Shown: positions 27,065 to 36,023 of the stretch, piece by piece
Layout of the letters: the number at the start of each line of letters is the position of its first letter
Numbering within the stretch: the stretch's first letter is position 1
Assembly (NCBI GenBank): GCA_047600605.1
Contig: JASGKK010000002.1
Coordinates: 310,001 to 374,000, forward strand
Direction of reading: 5' to 3'
Source: CAYMZZ01 sp047600605
GTDB lineage: Bacteria; Bacteroidota; Bacteroidia; Chitinophagales; Chitinophagaceae
DNA: 64,000 nucleotides
The notes under the pieces: generated by a model
Told to the model about the DNA's origin: nothing
Databases searched by the model: none
The model's input: the letters and a program-made list of their open reading frames with translations, nothing else
Position numbers and translations under genes: made by a program

Positions 27065-28176
27065 TGGCCAAACTAACCAAAGAATATACTGCATGGCTTA
27101 AGCAACTGAAAGACAGGGTTCGGTCAGCACAGGTAAAAGCTGCATTAAAAGTAAATGCAGAGTTGCTGTCTTTATATTGGGATTTGGGAACAGAAATCCT
27201 GTATAAAGAAACATCGGCAAAATGGGGCGATGGATGGTTGTATCAATTAGCAGGCGATCTGTCTGCTGAGTTTCCCGATATCAAAGGGTTTTCACATACT
27301 AATCTCAAGTATATCCGCCGATGGGTTACGTTTTATAGCAATAACTTAATTGGGCAACAGCCTGTTGCCCAATTAGCACAAAAGACAAAAAGGCAACAAC
27401 TTGTTGCCCAAAATAAAAAAATACAACAACCTGTTGCACCAATTATTCCGCAACTTGTTGGACAAATTCCCTGGGGCCATCATTTGCAAATCATCACCAA
27501 ATGCAAGGACATTGACGAGGCCTTGTTTTACATAGCCCAAACCACGCAGCACAATTGGAGCCGCTCGGTGCTGGTGCACCAGATGGAAAGCGGCCTGTAC
27601 AAACGAAAAGGTAAAGCATTCACCAATTTTGAATACACCCTGCCCAAACCACAAAGTGACCTGGCCAACGAATTATTAAAAAGCCCTTACAACTTTGATT
27701 TTCTGCAACTGGGAGAAGAAGCCAGCGAAAGGGGCCTGGAAGATGCATTGATAGAGCAATTGATAAAGTTTCTTTTAGAGCTGGGCTCCGGCTTTGCATT
27801 CATGGGCCGCCAGCGATTGCTGGTAGTAGATCATGAAGATTTCTTTTTGGACTTATTATTTTATCATACACAACTGCACTGCTATGTAGTCGTAGAGCTA
27901 AAGATTGATAACTTTAAACCGGAGTATGCCGGCAAGCTCAATTTTTACTTGTCGGCAGTAGATGCGCAGTTGAAAACAGAAGATGATCAACCTTCTATCG
28001 GTTTGCTGCTTTGCAAAAAAGCCGGGAAGCTTATCGTAGAGTATTCGCTGAAGAATATCAGCAAGCCCATCGGTGTTAGCGAATACCAGCTCACCGAGTC
28101 CATACCCGCCAAACTAAAAGGCAAACTGCCTACAATAAAGCAGATAGAAAAAGAACTAAAAAATATTAAGGAATAA
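27064..28176 (+). CDS. yhcG: YhcG/DUF1016 PD-(D/E)XK nuclease-family protein
   Basis: This 370-residue protein has the DUF1016 N-terminal helical domain (YWDLGTEILYKE, FSHTNLKYIRRW) and a C-terminal PD-(D/E)XK fold. The catalytic Asp is in DFFLDLLFYH near residue 259 and ExK in VVVELKI at E278-K280. The family is common near restriction and mobile genes, and some members are thought to be nucleases; the exact role is unsettled. The region between the two domains (about residues 98-140) is a run of QQxVAQ-like repeats encoded by palindromic DNA (27347-27465). It overlaps the helicase by one base and lies 19 bases before the methyltransferase gene. Confidence 0.93.
   Translation: MAKLTKEYTAWLKQLKDRVRSAQVKAALKVNAELLSLYWDLGTEILYKETSAKWGDGWLYQLAGDLSAEFPDIKGFSHTNLKYIRRWVTFYSNNLIGQQPVAQLAQKTKRQQLVAQNKKIQQPVAPIIPQLVGQIPWGHHLQIITKCKDIDEALFYIAQTTQHNWSRSVLVHQMESGLYKRKGKAFTNFEYTLPKPQSDLANELLKSPYNFDFLQLGEEASERGLEDALIEQLIKFLLELGSGFAFMGRQRLLVVDHEDFFLDLLFYHTQLHCYVVVELKIDNFKPEYAGKLNFYLSAVDAQLKTEDDQPSIGLLLCKKAGKLIVEYSLKNISKPIGVSEYQLTESIPAKLKGKLPTIKQIEKELKNIKE
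27347..27465. repeat. Tandem in-frame palindromes within yhcG
   Basis: Four palindromic units in about 115 bases all use the word CAACA(A/G)..TGTTGCCC. The first (27347-27375) is a perfect 14+1+14 palindrome. The second (27392-27408) is perfect over 8+1+8. The third (about 27424-27436) and fourth (27451-27460) are shorter. They encode degenerate repeats of the peptide QQ(P/L)VAQ before the conserved IPWGHH. The GTTGCCC word also forms the two island-flanking repeats. Confidence 0.8.
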
Positions 28177-28195
28177 CAGCTGACAAAAATTTACC

Positions 28196-31100
28196 ATGAC
28201 TGCTGAACAGTTAAAAGATATATTCGAGAATACATATAACCAGCAACAGTGGATTACCGTGCTGCGGGAAATATTTGGTATTAAAACGGTACACATTAAA
28301 CCACAGGCAGTTGATACCAGTAGTAATAGATGGGATGCAAAGGGATTTGAACTGGGAAATTTTGAAACCCTCGAAGGTCGCCTTGTAGGGGTGTATGAAG
28401 TGCAGATCAGTGAAAGCGTAAAACTGGAACGAAATAAAGTAGGGCTTCGCAACCTGCTGAAACCAATTTATGATACCGATGTAGATGCTGCATTGATCGT
28501 ATTTAACCAGGGCAGCAAATGGCGGTTCAGTTATGTAAGTCAAATAAGTGTTCGCAATAAAGAAACCAACCGGCGGGAAAAAAAAGCCACCGACCCTAAA
28601 CGTTACACCTATATTTTTGGCAAAGGACAAAAATGTCGTACTGCAGCAGACCGTTTTACCAAAATACAACAACAGTATAATCTTTTAGGCGGCGCCGTCA
28701 AACTGGAGGATATAGAGAAAGCCTTCTCGGTGGATGCACTCACCAAAGATTTCTACCGGGAGCTGAGCGACTGGTATTTCCGGGCTTTGAAAGAAGTAAA
28801 GTTTCCCGATGATGCCGAAAGGGCCGTCCATCCTAAGCTACAGAAAGAAGAATTAGAAAAAGAAGAAAAAACAAGAAATGCCACCAGCACCATCCGCCTC
28901 ATTACCCGTATTATCTTTGTATGGTTCCTGAAGCAAAAAGGCCTGGTGCCAGATGAACTCTTTGATAAAAAGGAGATAGACAGCATTATCAACTATAAAG
29001 ACAAAACCGGTAGCACTTATTACAAAGCCATTTTGCAAAACCTTTTTTTTGCCACACTCAATACAGAAATGGGTGATGAAAACCGCAAGTTTATTGAGAG
29101 GCAATATGGAGTGCAAACGTTTTATCGGTATAAACGTTTTTTTAAAAACACCGGCCGTTTCCTGGAGCTTACCCGCGACATTCCCTTTTTAAACGGTGGC
29201 CTTTTTGAGAACCTGGATAAGAATATTGAGGATACCGAAGAGGATAATAAGATACGCATTGATTGTTTCAGCAATGCAGTGAAAAATGAAGGACGGCTAA
29301 CCGTACCCGACAGTTTGTTCTTTAATGAAGAAACCGTGGACCTGAGTACTGACTATGGCGACAAGAAAAAGAAAAGCCAGAAAGTAAGAGGGCTTATCAA
29401 TATTTTACAGAGCTATAATTTTACGATTGAAGAAAATACACCTTTTGAAATAGAAATAGCATTAGACCCTGAACTACTGGGTAAAGTATTTGAAAACCTG
29501 CTGGCCAGCTACAACCCGGAAACGGAAACTACCGCCAGGAAAATGACCGGCTCTTTTTATACACCCAGGGAGATAGTGGACTATATGGTGGATGAAAGCT
29601 TAAAAGCTTATCTCAGTAACATGTTACCCGGCCTGCCCGAAGAAAAATTAAACCAGTTATTTTCTTACCGCAGTGAAATGCCGGAGCTGGAAGAAGAAGA
29701 AAAAGAAAAACTGGTACAGGCATTGGATAAGGCCACCATACTGGACCCTGCCTGTGGCTCCGGCGCCTTTCCCATGGGGGTGCTGCACAAAATGGTGTGG
29801 CTGCTTACCAAACTAGACCCCCAAAATGATAACTGGAAAGCAATACAGCGGAAAAAAGCCATTGAAGAAACCGAAGAAGCCTTTAAGCTGGGCAATAAAG
29901 AAGACAGGGATGAACGGCTGAAAAACATAAGCGAAGCTTTTGAGGACAATAGCGATGATTACGGCAGGAAGCTCTACCTGATAGAGAACTGCATTTACGG
30001 GGTGGATATACAACCCATTGCCGTACAAATTGCCAAGCTACGTTTTTTTATCTCACTCATTTGTGACCAGGAAGTAAATGAAAAGAAAAAAAACCGGGGT
30101 GTAAGGCCATTGCCTAATCTTGAAACAAAGTTTGTGGCTGCCAACACGTTAATTGGGCTAAATAAACCAAAGCAATTGCTGTTGCGCAATCCGAAGATTG
30201 AAGAACTAGAAACAGAACTGAGGGTAGTGCGACACAAGCACTTTAGCGCCAGAACATCGGCCACAAAACGTAAATGGAGAAATCGTGACCATGAGCTGAG
30301 GGAGCAAGTAGGTAAATTGCTGAAATACGATGGATGGGATAATACCACGGCAGAACAAATAGCCAACTGGAATCCTTATGATCAGAATTCTACCGCAGAT
30401 TTTTTTGATAATGAATGGATGTTTGGAATTATAGAAGGGTTTGATACCGTGATTGGGAACCCTCCCTATTTGCGAGTTCAGGGTTTAGGAAAGAATGAAA
30501 AAAAATACTATAGTGCAAAATATATCTCGGCTACCGGTGCATACGATTTATATGTATTATTTACAGAACGAGGGTTCAATTTGCTGAATAATGAAGGCAT
30601 TTTACATTTTATCGAACCTGATAAATGGGTAAATGGGGCTTTAGGGAAAGGATTGAGGAAGCTAATAGGAAGACACATTAAACGCTTAATTAGTTTTAAA
30701 GAATACCAAGTTTTCAATGCAACTACATACAGTTCGTTAATAATGCTTTCAAAAAGACCACAATCAAGTTTTGAATATTATGAGCTTGATAGAGATTTGC
30801 CCAATGAATCAAGTTTGCAATTATGGCTTAAAGATCTTGCACCCCATTTGGCTTCAATTTATAAGAATGATGGATTAAATCAAGATGCTTGGACTTTTAC
30901 AAGGAATGAAGCAAGAGTAATTATTGAAAAATTAAATAAACAAACTAGAAATGTAAAAGAAATATTTGAACGAGTCTTTACAGGATTACAAACAAGTCTA
31001 GACGATGTTTATTTCTTGTTCAATTGCAAAAATGAAAATGGTTATATTATAGGAAAAAGCAAGACTTTAAATAGCATAGTTACAATTGAAGAAGGCTTAA

Positions 31101-31957
31101 TGAAGCCAATTTTAAAAGGAGAACATGTCCATAGATATAAAAAACTGAAAACTGATGTATATGTTTTACTACCTTATCATATAAATCGAAAGGAGGATAG
31201 CGAAAATGCGGTTCCAATGAAGCCTGAATATATACAAAGTAACTTTCCAAAAGGGTGGAATTATCTGAATAAAAATAAGGAACTCATAAATGAAAGAGAA
31301 AATGGTAAGATTGCTGAAAGTACGGACTGGTATAGATACTTGTATCCTAAAAATTTAACTCTTTTTGAAAAACCTAAACTTTTCTGTCCAGATATTTGTG
31401 CAAGAAGTGAGTTTGCATTCGATTTTGAGGGGAAGTACTATGCAACAACAACTTTGTATGGGTATTTGAAGAGCCCTGAAACGGAGGAAGATTATAGATT
31501 TTTCCTCGGGGTCTTAAATTCATCAATACTCTGGTATTTCATGAAGAATGTTAGTGTGGTCTTGGCTAACGGATATTATAGGTATATGCCAAGATATATT
31601 GAAAACTTTCCTATCCCATCTACCATAGAGAAATATCACAATATCTTAGTAGGTTTAGTTGAATGTGTTTTAACATTAAAGAGGCATGAGAAAGATTCAG
31701 TTTTTTATGAGCAACTAATAAATTCCATTGTTTATGAACTGTACTTTTCCGAGGAAGTTAAATCTGCAAATTGTGAGATACTTGAACATTTGAACGACTT
31801 TCCTGATATTATTAATCTTGTAAATGACGAATTAAAATTGAAAATCATTGACATTCAATACAAAACTCTAAGTCACAAAGATCATCCGGTTCGTATTGCT
31901 ATGTTCAATATGGATACCATAGAAGAAATAGCAATAATAGAAGGTAAAAAGAAATGA
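28196..31957 (+). CDS. Eco57I-type class I SAM-dependent DNA adenine methyltransferase
   Basis: This 1253-residue protein has the N6-adenine methyltransferase core: TGSFYTPREIVDYMVDESL near residue 450, SAM motif I DPACGSGAFPMG near 517, and the catalytic NPPY in VIGNPPYLRV near 754. The last 450 residues are probably target recognition. The N-terminal 430 residues have the layout of large type IIG/Eco57I or PglX-like enzymes. A clean PD-(D/E)XK motif was not seen there, so cutting may rest with partner proteins. It probably protects host DNA and pairs with the SNF2 helicase. The DNA from about 30.4 kb onward is more AT-rich than the first part. It overlaps the next gene by ATGA. Confidence 0.92.
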   Translation: MTAEQLKDIFENTYNQQQWITVLREIFGIKTVHIKPQAVDTSSNRWDAKGFELGNFETLEGRLVGVYEVQISESVKLERNKVGLRNLLKPIYDTDVDAALIVFNQGSKWRFSYVSQISVRNKETNRREKKATDPKRYTYIFGKGQKCRTAADRFTKIQQQYNLLGGAVKLEDIEKAFSVDALTKDFYRELSDWYFRALKEVKFPDDAERAVHPKLQKEELEKEEKTRNATSTIRLITRIIFVWFLKQKGLVPDELFDKKEIDSIINYKDKTGSTYYKAILQNLFFATLNTEMGDENRKFIERQYGVQTFYRYKRFFKNTGRFLELTRDIPFLNGGLFENLDKNIEDTEEDNKIRIDCFSNAVKNEGRLTVPDSLFFNEETVDLSTDYGDKKKKSQKVRGLINILQSYNFTIEENTPFEIEIALDPELLGKVFENLLASYNPETETTARKMTGSFYTPREIVDYMVDESLKAYLSNMLPGLPEEKLNQLFSYRSEMPELEEEEKEKLVQALDKATILDPACGSGAFPMGVLHKMVWLLTKLDPQNDNWKAIQRKKAIEETEEAFKLGNKEDRDERLKNISEAFEDNSDDYGRKLYLIENCIYGVDIQPIAVQIAKLRFFISLICDQEVNEKKKNRGVRPLPNLETKFVAANTLIGLNKPKQLLLRNPKIEELETELRVVRHKHFSARTSATKRKWRNRDHELREQVGKLLKYDGWDNTTAEQIANWNPYDQNSTADFFDNEWMFGIIEGFDTVIGNPPYLRVQGLGKNEKKYYSAKYISATGAYDLYVLFTERGFNLLNNEGILHFIEPDKWVNGALGKGLRKLIGRHIKRLISFKEYQVFNATTYSSLIMLSKRPQSSFEYYELDRDLPNESSLQLWLKDLAPHLASIYKNDGLNQDAWTFTRNEARVIIEKLNKQTRNVKEIFERVFTGLQTSLDDVYFLFNCKNENGYIIGKSKTLNSIVTIEEGLMKPILKGEHVHRYKKLKTDVYVLLPYHINRKEDSENAVPMKPEYIQSNFPKGWNYLNKNKELINERENGKIAESTDWYRYLYPKNLTLFEKPKLFCPDICARSEFAFDFEGKYYATTTLYGYLKSPETEEDYRFFLGVLNSSILWYFMKNVSVVLANGYYRYMPRYIENFPIPSTIEKYHNILVGLVECVLTLKRHEKDSVFYEQLINSIVYELYFSEEVKSANCEILEHLNDFPDIINLVNDELKLKIIDIQYKTLSHKDHPVRIAMFNMDTIEEIAIIEGKKK

Positions 31958-33777
31958 GTACCCGTCGTTATATCAGTTCTTTTCGATTAGAAAATTTCGG
32001 AGCCTTTTATAACGGTGGCTATCCCCGCATAGATTTACCCAATGGCGAAAACCTATTGGTTTATGGGGAAAATGGCAGCGGCAAAAGTTCGATATATAAG
32101 GCATTCAGTCAGTTTTTTGAATCGTCGGTTAATCCAGTAACTTTTAATCTTAATCAACAACTACCGGGTCAGCCAGGACTTGTTGAAATTGCTTTTACAT
32201 TACTAGATGATGGAGGCACAGGAGTTTGGCAGCCAATGCAGTCAGATATTTATAAATTCAATTCAGCCGGTGCTTCTACAAATGCGGAAAATTTTATTCG
32301 TCAATCTAATAAGCTTAGAGGTTTCTTAAGCTATCAGCAGTTGGTTAAAACCTATGCACTGCAAACAACTGGTGCAAATAACCCTAATTTATACGAACTT
32401 ATTATTGAAGATTTACTTTGGGGTCATGAACTACCTGCGAGCCAAAAAACCATAGAAACTTTCTGGAATGAATTAAAACCAGGGCTTGATGTGGCTGATG
32501 GAAGGAGAAGCGAATTTATAGCAGCTCGAAATCAGTTACCAGCCTTCAACGCAGATTTACAGGGATTAATAAATACCATCCTCCCCATTGTCAACCAATG
32601 GCTATTTATCTATTTTAGATATACGGTTAATGTTTCATTGCAAGCGATGCCGCCTCAGTTGTCTCTTGGGCATGCTTACGTGCCTGTAAAGCAATTATAT
32701 TTTAATATAAATCACTTTGGACACACGTATCAACAGTATCAAAATTTTTTGAATGAAGCGAGGCTATCAGCTATTGCCATTTGTATTTACTTGGCTGGAA
32801 TAAAGCTAAATCCGTCTGGAACAAATTATAAATTACTTTTTTTAGACGACATTTTTGTTGGTCTGGATACATCGAATCGTTTGCCTTTACTTGAAATTCT
32901 CAAAAAGGAGTTTTCTGATTTTCAGATATTCATGACCACCTATGATAGAAACTGGTTTGAAACAGCCAAGCATTGGATGGAGTTTAATTCAACAAAGAAG
33001 TGGAAATCACTGGAAATATTTGTTGACTCACAAAGCCATAGTTTTGAAATTCCATTAATTATTTCAGATAGCGATAATATAAAACTAGCCGGAAAATATT
33101 TTCTAAAAAAAGATTATCCCGCTGCTGCGAACGCATTACGGAGAGAATGCGAAAATGTTATTAAGAAATGTTTGCCAGATGAATTGAGGTTTTCATCAGA
33201 TGCTGCTACAGGTCAAACGTTCGAAATCATTCAACTGGAAACCCTCTATAGTAACCTCATAAAATTTCTAGAAGCTAATAATATTAATGCTGAATTTATA
33301 AAGAAGTTCCGTTTTTTTCAGAAAAATATATTTAATCCACTTTCACATAGTGATATAACTGTTCCACACTACAGACAGGAAATATCAGCAGCTCTTGACT
33401 TTGCAAAGGAGTTGAGAAAACTAAAAGTAAAAAAAATAGTGAGCGTTTTCCCAGAGTCCTATGGTGTACTAAGCTTGGATACTCGTCATAATTTAACATG
33501 GCAAACCCAACACTATGAAATTTCCTGTTTGGACAATTTATATGCAATTCAATTTGATAACAATCCTTCCGTTATCACAAATCCTAGATGTAATCTTTAC
33601 CATTTAGAAACTTCAACCAACTGGTACTATTTTGATCACAATGACTTAAATCTGAGAAATGTTTTCAAGTCTGTTTGTAGAATGTGTAAATACCCTAAAG
33701 ATGTAAATCCTGATTTAATGTATGAATGGATTTCCAATGAGGATGGGGAAAAGCTACTAGATTTAAAGACGTTCTGA
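31954..33777 (+). CDS. SMC/RecF-like AAA ATPase with possible HEPN-like C-terminal region
   Basis: This 607-residue ATPase has Walker A GENGSGKSS at 38-46 in a RecF/SMC-type N-terminal sheet (ISSFRLENFGAF). A signature-like segment RLSAIAICIYLAG lies near 268-280 and Walker B LLFLDDIFVGLD near 295. Only about 250 residues separate the two ATPase halves, so no long coiled coil is present. The C-terminal region has a helical pattern (AANALRRECENVIKK ... FNPLSHSD) resembling HEPN-type helical bundles, then two cysteine groups including CRMCKYP. There is no TOPRIM domain, so it is not an OLD nuclease. Ends: four-base overlap upstream, nine-base gap to mcrB. Function is inferred from context. Confidence 0.83.
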   Translation: MSTRRYISSFRLENFGAFYNGGYPRIDLPNGENLLVYGENGSGKSSIYKAFSQFFESSVNPVTFNLNQQLPGQPGLVEIAFTLLDDGGTGVWQPMQSDIYKFNSAGASTNAENFIRQSNKLRGFLSYQQLVKTYALQTTGANNPNLYELIIEDLLWGHELPASQKTIETFWNELKPGLDVADGRRSEFIAARNQLPAFNADLQGLINTILPIVNQWLFIYFRYTVNVSLQAMPPQLSLGHAYVPVKQLYFNINHFGHTYQQYQNFLNEARLSAIAICIYLAGIKLNPSGTNYKLLFLDDIFVGLDTSNRLPLLEILKKEFSDFQIFMTTYDRNWFETAKHWMEFNSTKKWKSLEIFVDSQSHSFEIPLIISDSDNIKLAGKYFLKKDYPAAANALRRECENVIKKCLPDELRFSSDAATGQTFEIIQLETLYSNLIKFLEANNINAEFIKKFRFFQKNIFNPLSHSDITVPHYRQEISAALDFAKELRKLKVKKIVSVFPESYGVLSLDTRHNLTWQTQHYEISCLDNLYAIQFDNNPSVITNPRCNLYHLETSTNWYYFDHNDLNLRNVFKSVCRMCKYPKDVNPDLMYEWISNEDGEKLLDLKTF

Positions 33778-33786
33778 TTAACAATT

Positions 33787-36021
33787 ATGGGCGACGATCT
33801 ATATATAGTATACTGGCAATCTGTTTTACCAGAAATTATTGAACAATTTAAAGCTGGTAACCAAACTGTGCAAGTGGAAGTAAAGGAATTAGCTAATTAT
33901 GGAGACAGGACAAAAGGTTACTACGCTAAGTTCAGAATTGTAAATAGCAAGCTTGAAATTTCAAACAATGCCTATGCACAGGGCAGGGATTTGCACCAGG
34001 TGCTGATAGCCAGTGAATATTTTCAAGAGCATCTAGCTGATACCACCATACAAGTGACCATCACCAAAGACCTTATTTTAAAAATGGAAATTTTAGAGCC
34101 CAACACTCCTGATTTTTTTACCGAACAGGATTTTGAAGAACTGACAAGATTCAGTAAACAGAAAATGAATGATGAAAATGAAGGTCATAGTAATACCTAT
34201 GAGTTATTAAAAACCACCTATAATAAAGTGGAGTATTGGGCCAAAGGAATAAAACAAAAATTATTTCCCGATGGTGCGGTACAGCTTCGCAAAAGGCCAA
34301 CAAACCAGGCAAGCAAGTTTGAGTTTTATCAGTGGGCAAAAATATATCCTGATAAAGCAAGTTATGATTTTGAAGAACTTGCTTATACTGTACACATAGA
34401 TACCGATAAGCAGTTTGTAATAAAGATTGATACCGTGGGGCTGGCTGATAACGACGAACGAAGACAAACCTATTTTAATTACCGGGGAGATTTCAAAAAT
34501 TCAACAATTGTAAAGATCCTTCCTAAAGAACAGGTGCTGGATAAAGGCTGGAAATATTTAATAGACTTGTCAGCTAACATTGTTATAAGCCTCCAGTCTG
34601 ATTTTGATAAGCTGATGCGATTATTACAACGTACAGAACCATCGGCACCACTTACTAATGAGCCACACAACAAAACAATCATGGCACTTAATACAATACT
34701 TTACGGCCCTCCAGGAACAGGTAAAACATATAAGTTGCAGTCGCTGTGCAATCAGTTTACACTAAGAAAAGAAGTTCAGACAAAGGAAGAGTTTTTAGAA
34801 AGCTTAATACCACAGCTCACCTGGTGGGAAACTGTTGCAGCAACGCTGATGGATGTAAAAACAGCAACGGTGCCGGAATTGGAAAAGCACGCGTTTTTAA
34901 AAGTAAAGGCAAAGCAATCGGGAACCAGGCATGTAAAGCAAATACTTTGGGGGAGTCTGCAAGGACATACCGATCCTAAATATCCCAATGTGCAGACTGC
35001 CAATCGTATTGAGCCCTATATTTTTGAAAAGCTGGAAGATTCGGTTTGGAAAGTTCATGCTGAAGAAGTGGAGAAAAATGGTCCGGAGATAATGGATTTC
35101 TTGAATAAGATAAATAATTTCAAAGCAGAGCAACAGCTTGAAGTAAAAAATTACCAGATGGTAACCTTTCATCAGAATTTTTCTTATGAAGATTTTGTTG
35201 AAGGGATTAAACCAGTTTTTAGTGTATTTGATTCAGACGAATTAAAGTACGAAATTCAAAAAGGTGTTTTTTATCAGTGTTGTATCGGAGCCGCTAAATT
35301 AGCCGGTTATGATAATCTGTTTGACTGTATAACTGACACAAAGGAAAGCAGGGCTGCAAAAATGAAAGCAGCTCCTCCCTATGCCTTATTTATTGATGAG
35401 ATCAACCGGGCAAATGTTTCATCTGTTTTGGGAGAATTGATTACACTGCTTGAAGATGATAAGAGGCTTGGAGCAGAGAATGAAATAACAAATATCAAAT
35501 TACCCTATTCGAAATCGATGTTTGGTGTGCCGGCCAATCTATACGTTATTGGCACTATGAACACGGCAGACAGAAGCGTGGAGGCGCTAGATACGGCATT
35601 AAGAAGAAGGTTCACTTTTGAGTTAATGGAGCCGGATAGTTCAAAAATTGAAGAAAGTCCGGAAGGAATTGACTTGGTAAAATTATTAGACACAATTAAT
35701 GACAGGCTGGAAGCATTGCTTTCTAAGGACCATACAATTGGACATGCCTGGTTAATGAAGATTGATACCTTGGAAAAATTGAAAGTAATTTTCAAAAGCA
35801 AGATACTTCCCCTGTTGCAAGAGTTCTTTTACAATGATTACGCAAAAATGGGATTGGTATTGGGGGATAAGTTTGTAAAGCAAAATAAAGCAGGTAAGTT
35901 CTTATTTGCAAAATTCAAAGATGATAATGAACTGGTGGCAGAATACGAAGATAAATTGATCTATACATTGAAAGATTGTAATGAACTGACCGTGGATGAT
36001 TTTAAATCAGTGTATGAATAA
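33787..36021 (+). CDS. mcrB: McrB-type AAA+ NTPase
   Basis: McrB is the hexameric GTP-driven motor of type IV restriction that recruits McrC. This 744-residue protein has an N-terminal region of about 300 residues unlike the E. coli McrB DNA-binding domain. An AAA_5 motor follows: Walker A GPPGTGKT near 306, Walker B YALFIDEINRAN near 532, sensor GTMNTADRS near 588, and the arginine pair ALRRRF near 604. The N-terminal region sets the target in this family, so its novelty suggests a different modification or structure is recognised. It lies two bases before mcrC. Confidence 0.92.
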   Translation: MGDDLYIVYWQSVLPEIIEQFKAGNQTVQVEVKELANYGDRTKGYYAKFRIVNSKLEISNNAYAQGRDLHQVLIASEYFQEHLADTTIQVTITKDLILKMEILEPNTPDFFTEQDFEELTRFSKQKMNDENEGHSNTYELLKTTYNKVEYWAKGIKQKLFPDGAVQLRKRPTNQASKFEFYQWAKIYPDKASYDFEELAYTVHIDTDKQFVIKIDTVGLADNDERRQTYFNYRGDFKNSTIVKILPKEQVLDKGWKYLIDLSANIVISLQSDFDKLMRLLQRTEPSAPLTNEPHNKTIMALNTILYGPPGTGKTYKLQSLCNQFTLRKEVQTKEEFLESLIPQLTWWETVAATLMDVKTATVPELEKHAFLKVKAKQSGTRHVKQILWGSLQGHTDPKYPNVQTANRIEPYIFEKLEDSVWKVHAEEVEKNGPEIMDFLNKINNFKAEQQLEVKNYQMVTFHQNFSYEDFVEGIKPVFSVFDSDELKYEIQKGVFYQCCIGAAKLAGYDNLFDCITDTKESRAAKMKAAPPYALFIDEINRANVSSVLGELITLLEDDKRLGAENEITNIKLPYSKSMFGVPANLYVIGTMNTADRSVEALDTALRRRFTFELMEPDSSKIEESPEGIDLVKLLDTINDRLEALLSKDHTIGHAWLMKIDTLEKLKVIFKSKILPLLQEFFYNDYAKMGLVLGDKFVKQNKAGKFLFAKFKDDNELVAEYEDKLIYTLKDCNELTVDDFKSVYE

Positions 36022-36023
36022 TT

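Noticed and set aside
27347..27465. Calling the palindromes in yhcG a CRISPR array
   Set aside because: The units are short, unevenly spaced and in frame inside a gene; there are no uniform spacers or cas genes.
23756..31957. Reading the helicase and methyltransferase as a complete DISARM or BREX system
   Set aside because: DISARM needs drmB (DUF1998) and BREX needs pglZ and brxC; none is present in the window.
31954..33777. Calling the ATPase an OLD-family nuclease
   Set aside because: No TOPRIM motif follows the ATPase domain, and the C-terminal region has a different helical pattern.
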